DNA of 64,000 nucleotides from Vitis vinifera (Eukaryota; Streptophyta; Magnoliopsida; Vitales; Vitaceae), in assembly GCF_030704535.1 (NCBI RefSeq), contig NC_081811.1, forward strand, positions 6,366,001 through 6,430,000, written 5' to 3'. Below, one piece after another: positions 1 to 11,345 of this stretch. The notes beneath the pieces are model-generated. The model did no database searches. It saw only the letters and a list, made by a program, of their open reading frames with translations, and was not told where the DNA came from. Each line of letters starts with the position of its first letter. The stretch's first letter is position 1. A program made the position numbers and the translations under genes.

Positions 1-1205
1 CCTCAAATCCTCATAAAACACTTAGCCTTGAATCTAAGATGGTTCTATTATTTCTTTAACAAACTCGTCAAAAATACGTTACTTTTTTCTTTACAAATTT
101 TTGCCTTGCACTATTCTGTCGTATCTGAAAATCACTTGAATGAAATTTGCTTTTCTTTTATAAAAAATGAGTTGCTTAGTATACCTTTCACTATTATCTT
201 TTAAATAAATAAAAAAAGTAATAAAATGTTTTGAAACTTATATTTAAAAAGTAATGTTTTTATGGTTTTAAAAAATATATATACATATATAAATTTATTT
301 TTTAGAAAATTTTAAAATATGAGATAGTCAAAAAGAAATTTTGATGACCAATTTTTTAAAATTATTATATTTTTAATCTAGAATTTAACTTTATAAGAAT
401 TTTTGTATTTTATATAGAAGTTACTATTATTATGTATTTTTAAAATAAGAAAACGGACATAACCCAATATTTAGGGGTTTGGATATTATTTTTATTTATA
501 AAAATAAAAATAGTAATAATTCTACATAAAATATAGTAATTTTTATGTAAAAATATGAACTTATCTCATGTATTTAAAAATTATTTTTGAATGTTGATGT
601 GGAGAAAAAATTTTAATATGTCATTTTATTTAGACACTTTTTAAAAGTTAGTATCTTTCTAAAATAAGTTTCAAAAAATTCATACATTTTATATAAGAGT
701 TATTGAAAGAAATTCTATAAAATAATAAATTTAAGACCAAAAGAAATTATTACCCTAACGAGTTACTGTTTTATCAATAAATGAACAGTTTATTAATTTA
801 CTAATAAAATAACATTTATTAATTCAAAGAGTGTTATGTTAATATAATACTATTTCCATTAATAAATATTATACTAGATTTAGATACATAATTTGAAAAA
901 AAGTTTAATTGAAAAAATAAAAATTATAAAAACATCGCCTATATTATTTTATAAATTTTTATTTGTTATTTTTTATGTATTTCTTAGGATATTAATATAT
1001 AGTTTTTTTTAACCCGATTTCTAAAAAATTATTTTTGCATTTATTTAGATTATTAATTTAGTACATTGAGGTTAGAATTAGAAGATTTTATTAGTTAAAT
1101 GAAATTATTAACTTTTCGTGGTCTTGTTGCTTGTTGCTTGTGAATCTCGCATTTTGGCATGATGCGTTCCCACTCAATGACGTGACTCGCTTTTTTATTT
1201 ATTTA
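1..1205. other. AT-rich intergenic DNA, no gene seen
   Basis: Very AT-rich sequence without a convincing reading frame on either strand. No repeat boundaries or recognisable protein similarity were found. Confidence 0.6.
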
Positions 1206-1445
1206 TGAAAAACTGATTTTTAGAAAAAGACTTTGAGTCACCACTTATTTTTATTTTATTTTTTAAGGGAAAAAACAAAATAAGAAATAAAAACCCTAAA
1301 TGTGACTCCTAAAGAAAAAATAGGTTTGTGAAAAACCGAGTCGGGTCCGAGGGTCAGGTTACTTATTGGGAAAGTATAGTAAAAAAAACCGAAACAGCCC
1401 TCTAAGTCCCTAAAAAAAGGTCTCTAGTAAGTAAAGTGAAACAAA
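1206..1445. repeat. Dispersed repeat, copy 1 (related to 11100-11345)
   Basis: Shares a long ordered series of blocks with 11100-11345: GAGTCACCACTTATTTTT, AAGGGAAAA-CAAAATAAGAAA, AACCCTAA-TGTGACTCC, a GGTCCG-GG block, TTACCTATTGGAAAGGTA-like and CCCTCTAAG, then GGTCTCTA. This block order is common in plant genomes as a non-coding part of LTR retrotransposons (from memory). No protein domain lies beside it here. Shorter decayed relatives, ending in AGGAGAATCCCAAATTTGGG, sit at about 48830-48920 and 56870-56960. Confidence 0.6.
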
Positions 1446-1929
1446 CATAGTAATTAACTAAGAAATCAATAGATATCAATGAAATGATCAAATAATAAAA
1501 TGAATCATGTATGAGAATAAGCAAAGTGGGAGTGAAAGTGTACCTTAGCAGCAAGTAATATTGCGCTATCATAGAAATAAGATTAGCTCAAGTATAAAAT
1601 TATCACATGCATATCAAATAGCAAAGCAAAGATCAAGCAATATTCATTAAGCATAACAGTTGACAATTAGAAGAAATCATATGTAGGCCCCACCAAAGCC
1701 CAATTTATCTTGCATGAATTAGTCTCACAAATTCCATTATTTTAGAATTATAAAAAATTCATTCTTGCTTATTTAAAATGAAGGAAAACAAAAAAAAAAA
1801 AAATTATTTTAAAATCAAAAAAAATTTGAGAAAATGGCTTACCTAAATTGAAAGGTAGCAAATTTATTTAAAAATTAGATTTTTAGCGACTTAAACCCCT
1901 AATGGATGATGAAAAGTGGTAGGATAAAA

Positions 1930-2500
1930 AAAAATTGAAAATTGGAGTGAAATTAGAATTATTTGAAAGAAAACTAGAGTTTTGAAATTTATTTGAAAAT
2001 TGAAGTCTCGAAAATTATTTGAAAATTGGAGTTTCGAAAATTAAATTTAAGAATTGGAATTTTGGAAATTAAATTTGAAAGAAATTGAAGTTTTGAAAAT
2101 TATTTGAAAATTGGAGTTTTAAAAATTAAATTTAAGAATTGGAATTTTGGAAATTAAATTTTGAAAGAAATTGAAGTTTTGAAAATTATTTGAGAATCGG
2201 AGTTTTGAAAATTAAATTTAAGAATTGGAGTTTTGAAAGTTAAAGTTTTGAAAATTAAACTTAAATATTGGAGTTTTGAAAAATTAAATTAAAAATGGAA
2301 TTTTGGAAAATTATTTGAAAATAGAATCTTTAAAAAAATTGAATTTGGAAATTTGAATTTTGGAAAATTATTTGAAAATAGAAGTTTTGATAATTAAATT
2401 TTTTTTTAAAAAAAATGGAATTTTGAAGAATTTATTTGAAGCTGGCATTTTTAAAAAATTAAATTTGGAAATTAGAATTTTTGAAAAAATAATTTGAAGA
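1930..2500. repeat. A-rich minisatellite, period about 85-86 bp
   Basis: The phrase ATTATTTGAAAATTGGAGTT recurs at about 2014, 2099 and 2185, each followed by the same AAATTTAAGAATTGGAATTT block, giving an 85-86 bp period. The three central units are well matched, and the flanks on both sides hold decayed units. Each unit itself contains shorter repeats of a TTGAAAATTGGAGTTTTG-like motif. No coding potential. Confidence 0.7.
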
Positions 2501-2671
2501 TTGAAGTGATCGAAAATCCGAAATTTTGAAAGTTATTTAAAAAAAAAAATTAAAAACGTGTGAGCATAAAGAATTAAAAAGGTGTATGGGCATATATGCT
2601 CCAAGGATGGCCCACCAAAATTCCTCCATTGACTTTACTGCCATAAAATGATTCCCAAGCAAGAAAATCCA

Positions 2672-2932
2672 TTAATGACTCTCAGAGCCTTCATTATAGA
2701 GATTGGTTTTGGAAACTGGGTACTTAATGGCATTAGGATCAACCTTGCGAAGTGCAGCTTTTCCAAGATCAATGCCACAAATATTATAGAGCCTCACAAG
2801 GTATAAAAGAACATTTGAGAGCTCTTTCGCCAAGTGTTGTTTCTCCTCTTCTTTCCAGTCCAACAGCTCATTTGGTGTCTCTCCTCTCCACTGGAATATC
2901 TTTGAGAGCTCTCCAACTTCCCCCACTAGAAT
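2672..2932 (-). pseudogene. dCTP pyrophosphatase (MazG-like) gene fragment
   Basis: The minus-strand frame encodes about 84 residues matching the C-terminal two thirds of plant DCTPP1-like MazG-family nucleotide pyrophosphatases, which hydrolyse dCTP and related dNTPs to monophosphate plus PPi. Visible motifs are LVGEVGEL at the start of the match, the FQWRGE block, WKEEEKQHLAKELSNVLLYL, and LGKAALRKVDPNAIKYPV near the end, closing with a natural stop. MazG proteins use an EXXE...EXXD metal-binding set. The first half (EVGE) is present, but the second reads ELSN, so the expected Asp is Asn. The N-terminal third is missing: two codons upstream of the match (Ile, Leu) there is an in-frame TAG. 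An exon boundary just before the match is possible (an AG precedes it), but I see no partner exon up to 4.4 kb. It most likely is a dead fragment. Confidence 0.7.
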
Positions 2933-2934
2933 CT

Positions 2935-4480
2935 ATTTTTCTCTATAAAAAAAAGGTCTCCCGTTTCTCCTTCCAGCTCTCTTCCTTTTTTTCTCTTTCA
3001 ATCTCTGTTTTTTTTTTTTTTCTCAAAAAGAAAATGCCCCATTTTTTTTTTAAGCCCCTAAATCCCAAAAAAATAAAAAAAAACTCTCCCTTCATCCTCC
3101 ACTCCTCTGTAAGGCTCATTCCTTTTCCTTTTCTCTCATGGCGGTCAAGTCTCTTTTACTGTAATCAATTCCTATTAAAACGGAGAACCTTTTCTTCGAG
3201 AGTGTTTGGCTTTCGACATAACAAACCCATAACTTTGCACCTTGCTTATACCCAAAACATAAGAGCAAATACCCACGAGGCAAAAACAGAGTGACCCGAA
3301 GCATGCTCATGGATTGATAATACATAGAGATGAAGATAAAAATACCAGATGCAGATTAATGAACAACTTAGAATAGAGTACAGCTAAGATCAAGAAAGAT
3401 AGTCGAAACGGCCCATTGAATGGAAATCCATGTCATGTTGAAACCAACTAAAGAGGATGAAGAACAGAGTAATGAAGAGAATGGATAAGAAATTAGCATA
3501 GAAAAGGTACCTAAAAGTGCTCCTACAATCTCCCCGAAACATCCTCAGAATCCCACTTTCCCCGTTTTTTTCTTCTTTTTTTTCAGTTATGCCTCTTTTT
3601 TTTTGTTTAGCTGTGCCTCTTCCTCATTTTAGGACGTCCACCCTCCCTTTTCAAATAGCTCACCCCCTTTTTATCTTCCTACTCCTTCCCCTGTTTTAGT
3701 CGCCATCCTTTAAAAACTCCAAAGCAATTCTCTACTTCCTTTCTTTCTATCCCATCTGACCGCCCAAAAATAGCCCACTTCCAATCCCATCTGGCCGCCC
3801 AAAATCACTCATTCTCGGGGTGGTTAGAAGAAAAGAAAAAAATTCTTCTCCCGATGGGGTTTACATTGCTCTATTAAAGAAAAAAACAAGAAATATATCC
3901 AAACTGCCCCTTAATCACCCAAATAACTCTTTTTCATTCCACCAAAAAGTAGTAGCCAACAACTTTAATATTTAGCCATATTACAAAAATTATGATAATA
4001 AGGTATGTTCCTTGAGAACATGGAAAACTCTGCCCTATTGGGCACTACATGTATAATTTATGTATGCATGGGTTTCATCATTTTTCTTTTTCCTTAAACA
4101 CTTAAAAGGTGGTGTTTGTTTTTTGGTTAAATAGAAAAAATTAAAATATTTGGCTTTTCCCATTCAGTTAAAAGTAATCCATTGAAATTAACCAATATAA
4201 CTAAATTGAATATATTGATAACAAAGTCACTTTAATTAAGTTAGTTGATATCAATAGGTTAATTTTAGTTGTATATAAAAAGTTAAATATTTTGGTTTTT
4301 CCTATTTGGCCAAAAAACCAAACACAACCTTAGTTTAATGCATTTATCATAATTTACCATTTCATATAGAATGTTTGAGGCTCGAACTTTAAATTCAGGA
4401 GTGAATGCCTACTTGATGAAATTTTCAATTGTAACATCAATATGATGTATTTAAATAATTTTGGATTCTTTCACTAAATA
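2935..4480. other. Pyrimidine-rich intergenic DNA, no supported gene
   Basis: Long C/T-rich runs (2940-3760) give several open frames on both strands, but the translations are low-complexity Ser/Phe/Pro-rich or lack family features. From 3840 to 4480 the sequence is ordinary AT-rich spacer. It contains TTGGTTTTTCCTATTTGG at about 4297, a short decayed transposon-end-like motif. Confidence 0.5.
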
Positions 4481-5295
4481 AACTAAGGTTATATTTGGTT
4501 CTCAAAAAATATTAAAGAAAAAAAAAACTAAATAAAATTATTTTATCATATTTGGTTTTAATATGAGAAATATTAAAGAAAATCAAATATAATTAAAATT
4601 TGTTAGAAATTTACATATTTTTAATTATTTAATCTTTATAATAATTGAGGAAATAAGTGTAATGTGTTTAAAAAAACATTCAAAAATAATTTATTAATTT
4701 TAAATTTTTTTTTTCCTTCATTTTTTCTTTTTTTCTACTTTCCTCTATTTTTCTTTTCTATTACATTTTCTTTCAAATTCTCTGATAACCATGGTTTTAA
4801 AAACCGGACTGGACCGACCGATCACAGTTCTAGTCCGATCCGAAGCATTGGACCAAAAGTGATCGAACCGGAATCGAACCACTTGAACCGATGGTTTGAT
4901 CGGTGAACCGGATGAACCGATTGGTTCCCTCCGAACAGTCTAATTCAACCATTTTTTATTTTTTTTTTATTTTTTTCCCAGTAGCTCATTTTTCTTCCCC
5001 TCACGGCTAGTACCTCCCACTAGAGCGTTGTCCCATCGGCAACACCCTTCTCCCGATGCTAGGAACCCCATCCCTCGTCGCATCCTAGAAACGTCCCAAC
5101 CCTACCATGTTGTGCACTGGAAACCACCCCCCATCTCCTTGCGCGATTGGTACCACCGACTGGACTGCCCTCCTCCGACACTAGAAACCTCCAACCAACC
5201 CAAACCCAACAGTTGCAAAAGCCCCTCACCTCCCCTCTCCTCCTCTCCCAAAACACAGTCCCCTCTGCGTGCCCGTGCTACCACCAACACGCCTT

Positions 5296-5300
5296 CCAGC
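5296..5300. repeat. Target site duplication CCAGC, left
   Basis: CCAGC lies directly before the left LTR and is repeated directly after the right LTR at 10388-10392, the 5-bp duplication expected of copia integrase. Confidence 0.9.
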
Positions 5301-5526
5301 TGAAAAGATGAATGACAGAGGGAATTGGCTGAATAATATTATTGATGTTGAAGTGTGTATTTATACAAGGAGGTTTGAGATCTTTTTCTACAAGTCAGGA
5401 ATTAGCTTACTATATTCTAGGCTATCCAGCTATAAGTCAGGAATTACAATAGGAAAACTAACATATACAGATCATCTATTCTTAATATGGAAGATTTAGG
5501 AAGATTTAGGAATTGACTTTCCAACA
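5301..5526 (-). repeat. 3' LTR of the copia element
   Basis: Starts TGAAAAGATGAATGACAG and ends TTTCCAACA. It differs from the other LTR by two substitutions and one 8-bp indel (the AAGATTTAGG motif is repeated here). Confidence 0.93.
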
Positions 5527-5538
5527 CTTCCCCTCAAG
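5527..5538 (-). other. Polypurine tract
   Basis: On the minus strand this reads CTTGAGGGGAAG immediately before the 3' LTR, the usual plus-strand priming site of copia elements. The polyprotein stop codon overlaps its start. Confidence 0.85.
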
Positions 5539-8500
5539 TTGGAGAGTGGATATCCTGCACTCCCAACTTGCGAATCATAGGAGCAAAAATCTTCTTTCCC
5601 AATGGTTTGGTCAGAAAATGTCTGCAAGTTGGTGTAGTGAGCTCACATGTCTTGTAATAATGGAACCATCTTGGATCTTGTCCCTAATATAGTGACAATC
5701 CATTTCAATGTGTCTAGTACACTCATGGAAAACAGGGTTGGCTACAATGTGCAACGCTGCCTTGTTGTCACAGTACAGCAAGGCAGGTTCCTGATGTAAA
5801 ACACCTAAATCTTTCAAAAGGTACCGAAGTCACATCAACTCACAACAAGCTCCTGTCATTGCACGATACTCTGCTTCGGCTAAAGAGAGTGACACTGTTT
5901 TCTGTCATTTTGATCTCCAAGAAATCAGTGAAGGTCCAAGGAATACAGAGTAGCCTGTACTGGACCTTCTAGTAAGTGGACAACCTGCCCAATCAGAATC
6001 ACAGTAGGCTTTCAATCTGAAATCATTATTCAAAGAAAAGAACAGACCCTGACCAGGTGCATTCTTGAGATAACGCACAACTCTGAACGTTGCTTCCATA
6101 TGAGCCTTTCTCGGTTGATGCATAAATCGACTTAACACATGAACTGCATAAGTGACATCTGGCCTCGACACAGTTAGATATATTAACCTTCCAACCAATC
6201 TCCTATAACGACCTTGATCCTTAAGCAAATCACTCTTATCAAACAATTTCAATCCTCGTTCCATAGGTGTATCAATAGGGGCAGCGCCCAACAATCCTGC
6301 ATCCTCAATAATCTCTGATGCATACTTACATTGGGAAATAAAAATCCCATTTTTAGAAGCAGAAACCTCAATGCCAAGAAAGTATTTTAAATCACCCAGA
6401 TCTTTAAGATGAAAATGACTATGCATAAATTTTTTTTTTTTATAGCAATGCTCACAGGATCATTTCCAGTAATCAGAATATCATCAACATATATCAAGAG
6501 GGCAGTAAAGGACTTGCCTTGTTTTCTGGTGAACAAAGAATAATTGGCTCGAGATTGTGCATAACCGACAGATCGAATAGCTTCTGAGAACTTGGCGAAC
6601 CACTGGCGAGAAGCTTGTTTCAGACCGTAGAGTGATTTATGAAGGCAACATACCAAGTTTTCCTCCTCCTATCGTCGAAGCCCTGGCGGCGGAGACATAT
6701 ATATTTCCTCATGTAAGTCGCCATGAAGAAAAGCGTTGTTAACATCCATTTGATGAAGAGACCAGCCACGGGCTGCAGCCAATGCAAGCAAGCAGCGGAC
6801 AGATATGATCTTGGCAGTGGGGGAAAAGGTATCCTGATAATCGACACCTTCTAATTGAGTAAAGCCTTTCGCTACCAATCATGCTTTGTAACGCTCAATA
6901 GACCCATCTGAACGGTGTTTAATTTTATACACCCATCGACAGCCAATTGGTGTCTTGCCGGCCGGAAGTGGAGTGAGAGACCAAGTGTCATTAGCTTGGA
7001 AAGCCTACAATTCAGAACGCATTGCCTTTTGCCACTCAGGATGAGCGGCAGCTTCCAAATAAGACTTGGGTTCTGTGACAACACTATGTTGAGCAACAAA
7101 AGATCTATATGCAGGCTTATATCTGTGATAAGAAACATAATTGGCTAGTGGATACCGTGTACCTTTAGTCGGACCTAGAATCAAGGAAGACGATTGATCG
7201 GAGGAAACGTGGGAGCAAACATAATCGTGGAGCTTGATTGGTGGGGCGATATGGCGGCTGGAGCGACGGAACGGAGCGGCTGGTTTGGGTGAGTGTGTTT
7301 CTGGTGAAAAGATGGGTGTCTCGGCTGGAGGAGCGGACAGGATGGATGCAAACGGTGGCACTGGAGAAGACGATACTAGAGTTGCAGAAGGCGATGGTGG
7401 AGGGTTTGGATCAATCTGAGAAGAAAGTTCGATAACGAGTTCGGAAGGTCGAGAAGGAGAGGAAAAGTCGTCATTTTCTGTGGTGAGAGATGGTGTGCTT
7501 GTGTGGTTGGAAAGAAGAGGTGAAAGTGCGTGAGAAGTAGAGTCAAGGGAGGAAGAGATGTCGTGGGCCACCAAGGGGATTGGACCATAATTATGGGTCA
7601 ACGAAGGGATATTAGAGTTGGGCTTGAGAGAGACATAAGGAAAAATATCTTCATGAAATTTGACATATCGGCTAGTAAAGACCTTTTTGGTTGATAAATC
7701 AAATAATTTGTATGTTTTCTGACCAACAGGATAACCGATGAAGATGGATGGCATGGCACGGTAATCAAATTTATGAGAGGTGTGAACATTGGTGGCATAG
7801 GCTAAACATCCGAAAACACGGAGATGAGAGTAAGAATGTGGTTTTGAGTAAAGCAATTCAAAAGGAGTTTTGAAAGACAATACTGGTGAAGGTAACCGAT
7901 TGATGATGTGTACGGCAGTGAGAGCACACTCCCCCCAAAATTAAGTGAGAACTTGAGCATGAAATTTCAAAGCTCGGGCTACTTGTAAAATATGACGATG
8001 TTTGCGTTCCACAACCCCATTTTGTTAAGGCGTGTAAACACAAGAATGCTGAAAGATGACACCATTATCTTGAAAAAAAGAACGAAGTGAGGTAAATTCT
8101 CCACCATTGTCACTTCGAAAAGTTTTAATGCGAAAGTCCAATTGTGTGAACACATAGCTGAAGAAACGTTTTAAAAGTGATTGTGTTTCATCTTTATGTC
8201 GCATTAAAAATATACATGTAAACGTGTATAATCATCGACAATAGTGAGAAAGTAATGGGCACCAAACAGAGAAGAGTATCGATAACTACCCCAAATGTCA
8301 CAATGAATAATCTCAAAAGGTTTAGTAGAAAAAATAGCACTAGTACCAAAAGGTAAACGACTTTGCTTAGCCAAAGGACATATTGGGCAAGCATTATTGG
8401 ACTGAACAGAAAAATTCAAAAAATTCTTGGCAATGAAACTCAAACGAGAAGGTGATACATGGCCTAAGCGACTGTGCTAGAGATCGGTGGAAGAGATGGC

Positions 8501-10090
8501 GAGATTGCAAGCTGGTTGGTTTGTGGATGAGGAATGGTTGGCTAAAGATTTATTCATCGCTAGTGCCACCAAATAGTATAGTTCGTCACGTTGTTTACCC
8601 AAACCAATCGTTCTCCTCGTAGCCAGATCTTGCAAAATACACCAATAAGGGAAAAACGTCACTGAACAATTTAGACCTCTTGTCAAATGACTAACTGATA
8701 TTAAATCAACTTTGAATGTAGGCACAGATAAGACATCATGTAGATAATAGACGGAATTCAGAGGCAAAGACCCTTTCGTAACAATATTCGTTTTTTCTCC
8801 GCTAGGCAACAATACGGGCAGTAACGATCAATTTTTATCTTTATGCAATAATTTAGAGGATGAAGTAATATGATCCGTCGCCCCACTATCAATAATCCAA
8901 TTGCGAGAAGCGACTTTGGACAAACCTGGCTTTGTTACCACATTCACTTTGGAACTAGAGTTTTCATCTTGGTTATTAAGAAGTGACAAAAGTTACTTGA
9001 GTTGGGCTTCTGACAATGCAACTGTAGGTTTCCCTTCATCTGCCTTAGAAACTTAGTTAGCCGCAGAAAAACTTTTATTCCGATTTGAGTTTGAGCCTAA
9101 GTTCATTCTTGCTTTAGGATGGCCTGGTGGGTATCCATGTAGTTGAAAACACTTTTGGACCCAATGACCCATATCTACACAATACGAGCACTGGGGGCGT
9201 CCTCTTCTAGAACCCATGCGGCGCCGATCTTGATCAAAAAATGGTCTGCCATCTTGTTACTGAGAAGACCGATTCACCTTGAAATTATGAGAACCAGAGG
9301 GGCGATCAGTTGATTCCATCCTTCTTGTGTTCAATCGATATATTCCATCCTTCCAAGTTGTCGAAGACTTGCCGTTGTTGCGCACGGCCATAGCAGCACT
9401 TGCGGCAGATTCCGCTACTGCGTTCATCGAAGTGAGGAGACGCTGCTTTTCTTCTTGAGAGACAAAGGAGTATGCTTGGCGGACAGAAGGGAGAGGATTC
9501 ATCAGAAGGATTTGCCCGCGAATAGCACTATAAGATTCATTCAAACCCATCAATAATTGCATCAATTTTTGTTGATCTTGTTGTGCCCCATGTGCTGCAG
9601 CGTTGTAGGAAGCTAGTTCATCCCACAGGCCTTTCAATTTTGTGTAATAGGCAGAGATAGAGAGTTGCTCTTATCGAAGACAAGCAATATCTCGCTGAAT
9701 TTCAAAGATGCGAGGCGCATTGCTCTGAGAGAATTGCTCACAGAGATCTTCCCAAACTTCATGAGCAGTAGAATAATAGATTACACTATCCGCAATTTCT
9801 GGATTGAGAGTATTGACGATCTAGGAGTGAACCATGTCGTTACACCGTGACCAAGTTGCATAACCTTCAGGATCAATTTCTTCTAAAGGAGCCTTGATCG
9901 AGCCATTAACAAAACCCAATTTGTTCTTGGAATTTAAAGCTAGAATCATAGGCCTTTTCCAAGCCGAATAATTGTCTCCATTCAAAGATTTGGAAATCAA
10001 AACCAAACCTGGGTAATCTGAATGGTGAGTGAAATAGGGATTGGAGAGATCTGTCTTTGAGAAATCTGTAGGAATCTCTGATTTTGCCAT
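5536..10090 (-). pseudogene. Copia gag-pol polyprotein, broken by about 14 stops and three or more frameshifts
   Basis: On the minus strand, starting at the ATG near 10090: an N-terminal gag (10090-9260); a CCHC zinc knuckle near 9140-9195 with spacing C-X2-C-X4-H-X4-C; a protease DSGA motif near 8880; the gag-pre-integrase HSRLGH and CPICPLAK zinc region (8470-8380); an integrase core with HCDIWG and VDDYTR and a downstream GGEF block; reverse transcriptase with the YVDD motif at about 6480-6491; and RNase H ending in a LADIF motif near 5611. Stops are visible at 9821, 9671, 9257, 9053, 8993, 8828, 8477, 8025, 7941, 7005, 6879, 6669, 5905 and 5830 (lowest coordinate of each codon). Frameshifts lie near 8210 (T run), 6430 (A run) and 5611. 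It cannot make a functional polyprotein. Confidence 0.93.
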
Positions 10091-10154
10091 GATGATTGAA
10101 GAAAAGAGATGTTACACGAGATATTAGAGTGCAGCGATGAATCAGGATTTTAGT

Positions 10155-10169
10155 CCTGCTCTGATACCA
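10155..10169 (-). other. Primer binding site (initiator Met tRNA)
   Basis: On the minus strand the bases just inside the 5' LTR read TGGTATCAGAGCAGG, the standard complement to the 3' end of plant initiator methionine tRNA. Confidence 0.92.
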
Positions 10170-10387
10170 TGAAAAGATGAATGACAGAGGGAATTGGCTG
10201 AATAATATTATTGATGTTGAAGTGTGTATTTATACAAGGAGGTTTAAGATCTTTTTCTACAAGTCAGGAATTAGCTTACTATAATCTAGGCTATCCAGCT
10301 ATAAGTCAGGAATTACAATAGGAAAACTAACATATACAGATCATCTATTCTTAATATGGAAGATTTAGGAAGATTGACTTTCCAACA
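10170..10387 (-). repeat. 5' LTR of the copia element
   Basis: A 218-bp repeat nearly identical to 5301-5526. It is followed by the CCAGC duplication at 10388-10392. Confidence 0.93.
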
Positions 10388-10808
10388 CCAGCCACCTTAC
10401 CTTCCTACCACCTTCCATTTTTGTTTTTAAAATTTTATTTTTTTATGTTTTATATTTAATTTCTTAATTTTTTTTATTATAATTGTAATGATATGTTTAA
10501 TATTTGAATTTTTTTATTTTTTATTTATTTCACATTGAAATTTTAATTTATTGAAATTATTGAAATATTAGGTTGATTGACATCTATAGGTAAAAAATTT
10601 TATGCAAAACTCAACAAATAGAGTAAATACTGTCAAAATAGATATAATTTATTATTTTTATTTTTAAATTTTCAATAATATATCAAATATATATTTATGA
10701 CATCATCAATTCGACCGTCGGTCCGACCTGTGAATCGTGAACCTGTAACTTTTCTCGTTCAATGACCAGTTTGATTTTGAAAATATTGCTCATTACCAAA
10801 CATAGGGT

Positions 10809-11095
10809 AAGAAATACATTATATTTACGATATTATTATTATGATAAAATACTTTTTTACAATAGATAAAATTTATCATTTTCTAATTTTGGTAAACTAT
10901 ATTTTTTTTTCTCTATCTAATGAATTTTATAGTAAATAAATCTTATATGAATCTATTTTTTTTAAAAAAAAAATCTTTAAATAATTTTTTTAATATTACT
11001 AATAATGTTAATAAATCGATATGGATTCATTTTTTTAGATTTGTTATATGCAATTTAAAATTTTTTATTTCACTATTTTATAATAATATTGTGGA
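10809..11095. other. AT-rich spacer
   Basis: No gene or repeat structure recognised. The open frame here is a low-complexity Asn/Phe/Lys translation. Confidence 0.5.
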
Positions 11096-11345
11096 CCCGC
11101 GTTTTTCACGTGAGTGAAAATTTGATTTTTTTTGAAAAAATTTGGAGTCACCACTTATTTTTTGTTTTGTTTTTTTTAAGGGAAAACAAAATAAGAAAGA
11201 AAACCCTAAGTGTGACTCCTTATTTGGAAAAGACAGTATGTGGAAAACCAAATAGGTCCGGGGATTAGATTACCTATTGGAAAGGTATAATGATAAGTCA
11301 TAACACCCCTCTAAGCCTGTATACATACGGTCTCTACTAAACAAA
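11096..11345. repeat. Dispersed repeat, copy 2 (related to 1206-1445)
   Basis: Same ordered blocks as copy 1: GAGTCACCACTTATTTTTTG, AAGGGAAAACAAAATAAGAAA, AACCCTAAGTGTGACTCC, GGTCCGGGGATTAGATTACC, CCCCTCTAAGCC and GGTCTCTACT. The two copies have the same orientation and about 9.9 kb lies between them. Confidence 0.6.

Larger units (their letters stand above)
5301..10387 (-). mobile_element. Ty1/copia LTR retrotransposon, structurally complete
   Basis: A 5,087-bp element on the minus strand, with short LTRs (226 and 218 bp), TG...CA ends, a CCAGC target duplication on each side, a tRNA-iMet primer site inside the right (5') LTR and a polypurine tract inside the left (3') LTR. Gag, protease, integrase, reverse transcriptase and RNase H occur in that order, which is the copia order. 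The structure is intact, but the polyprotein is interrupted many times, so this copy is non-autonomous. Confidence 0.95.
4792..10791. mobile_element. GGTTTTAAAAACCGG-type element hosting the copia insertion
   Basis: Begins TGGTTTTAAAAACCGGACTG and ends near GACCAGTTTGATTTTGAAAA. The inverted right end matches the left end only partly, so the terminal inverted repeats are decayed. A 7-bp near-duplication flanks it: ATAACCA at 4785-4791 and ATTACCA at 10792-10798, which fits a hAT-like DNA element. Without the copia insert it is about 900 bp. Its left interior (4990-5300) is strikingly C-rich compared with the surroundings. No transposase is visible. Confidence 0.5.
4486..10808. mobile_element. 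MITE of the GGCTATGTTTGGTT family, split by nested insertions
   Basis: The left part (4486-4791) starts with GGTTATATTTGGTTCTC and carries the internal phrase AAATCAAATATAATTAAAA and TTTTTAATTATTTAATCTTT. The same phrases are in the complete 326-bp element at 57327-57652. The right end, AACCAAACATAGGGT, appears only at about 10795-10808, after the intervening insertions. Joining 4791 to 10799 gives a normal MITE end. The element itself is therefore about 320 bp. Confidence 0.65.

Noticed and set aside
2752..3294. 180-codon plus-strand frame
   Set aside because: Low-complexity Ser/Phe/Lys translation from pyrimidine runs; it overlaps the pyrophosphatase fragment on the other strand and has no family features.
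7234..7435. Plus-strand frames rich in Gly/Glu
   Set aside because: They are antisense shadows of the Ser/Pro-rich linker of the copia polyprotein.
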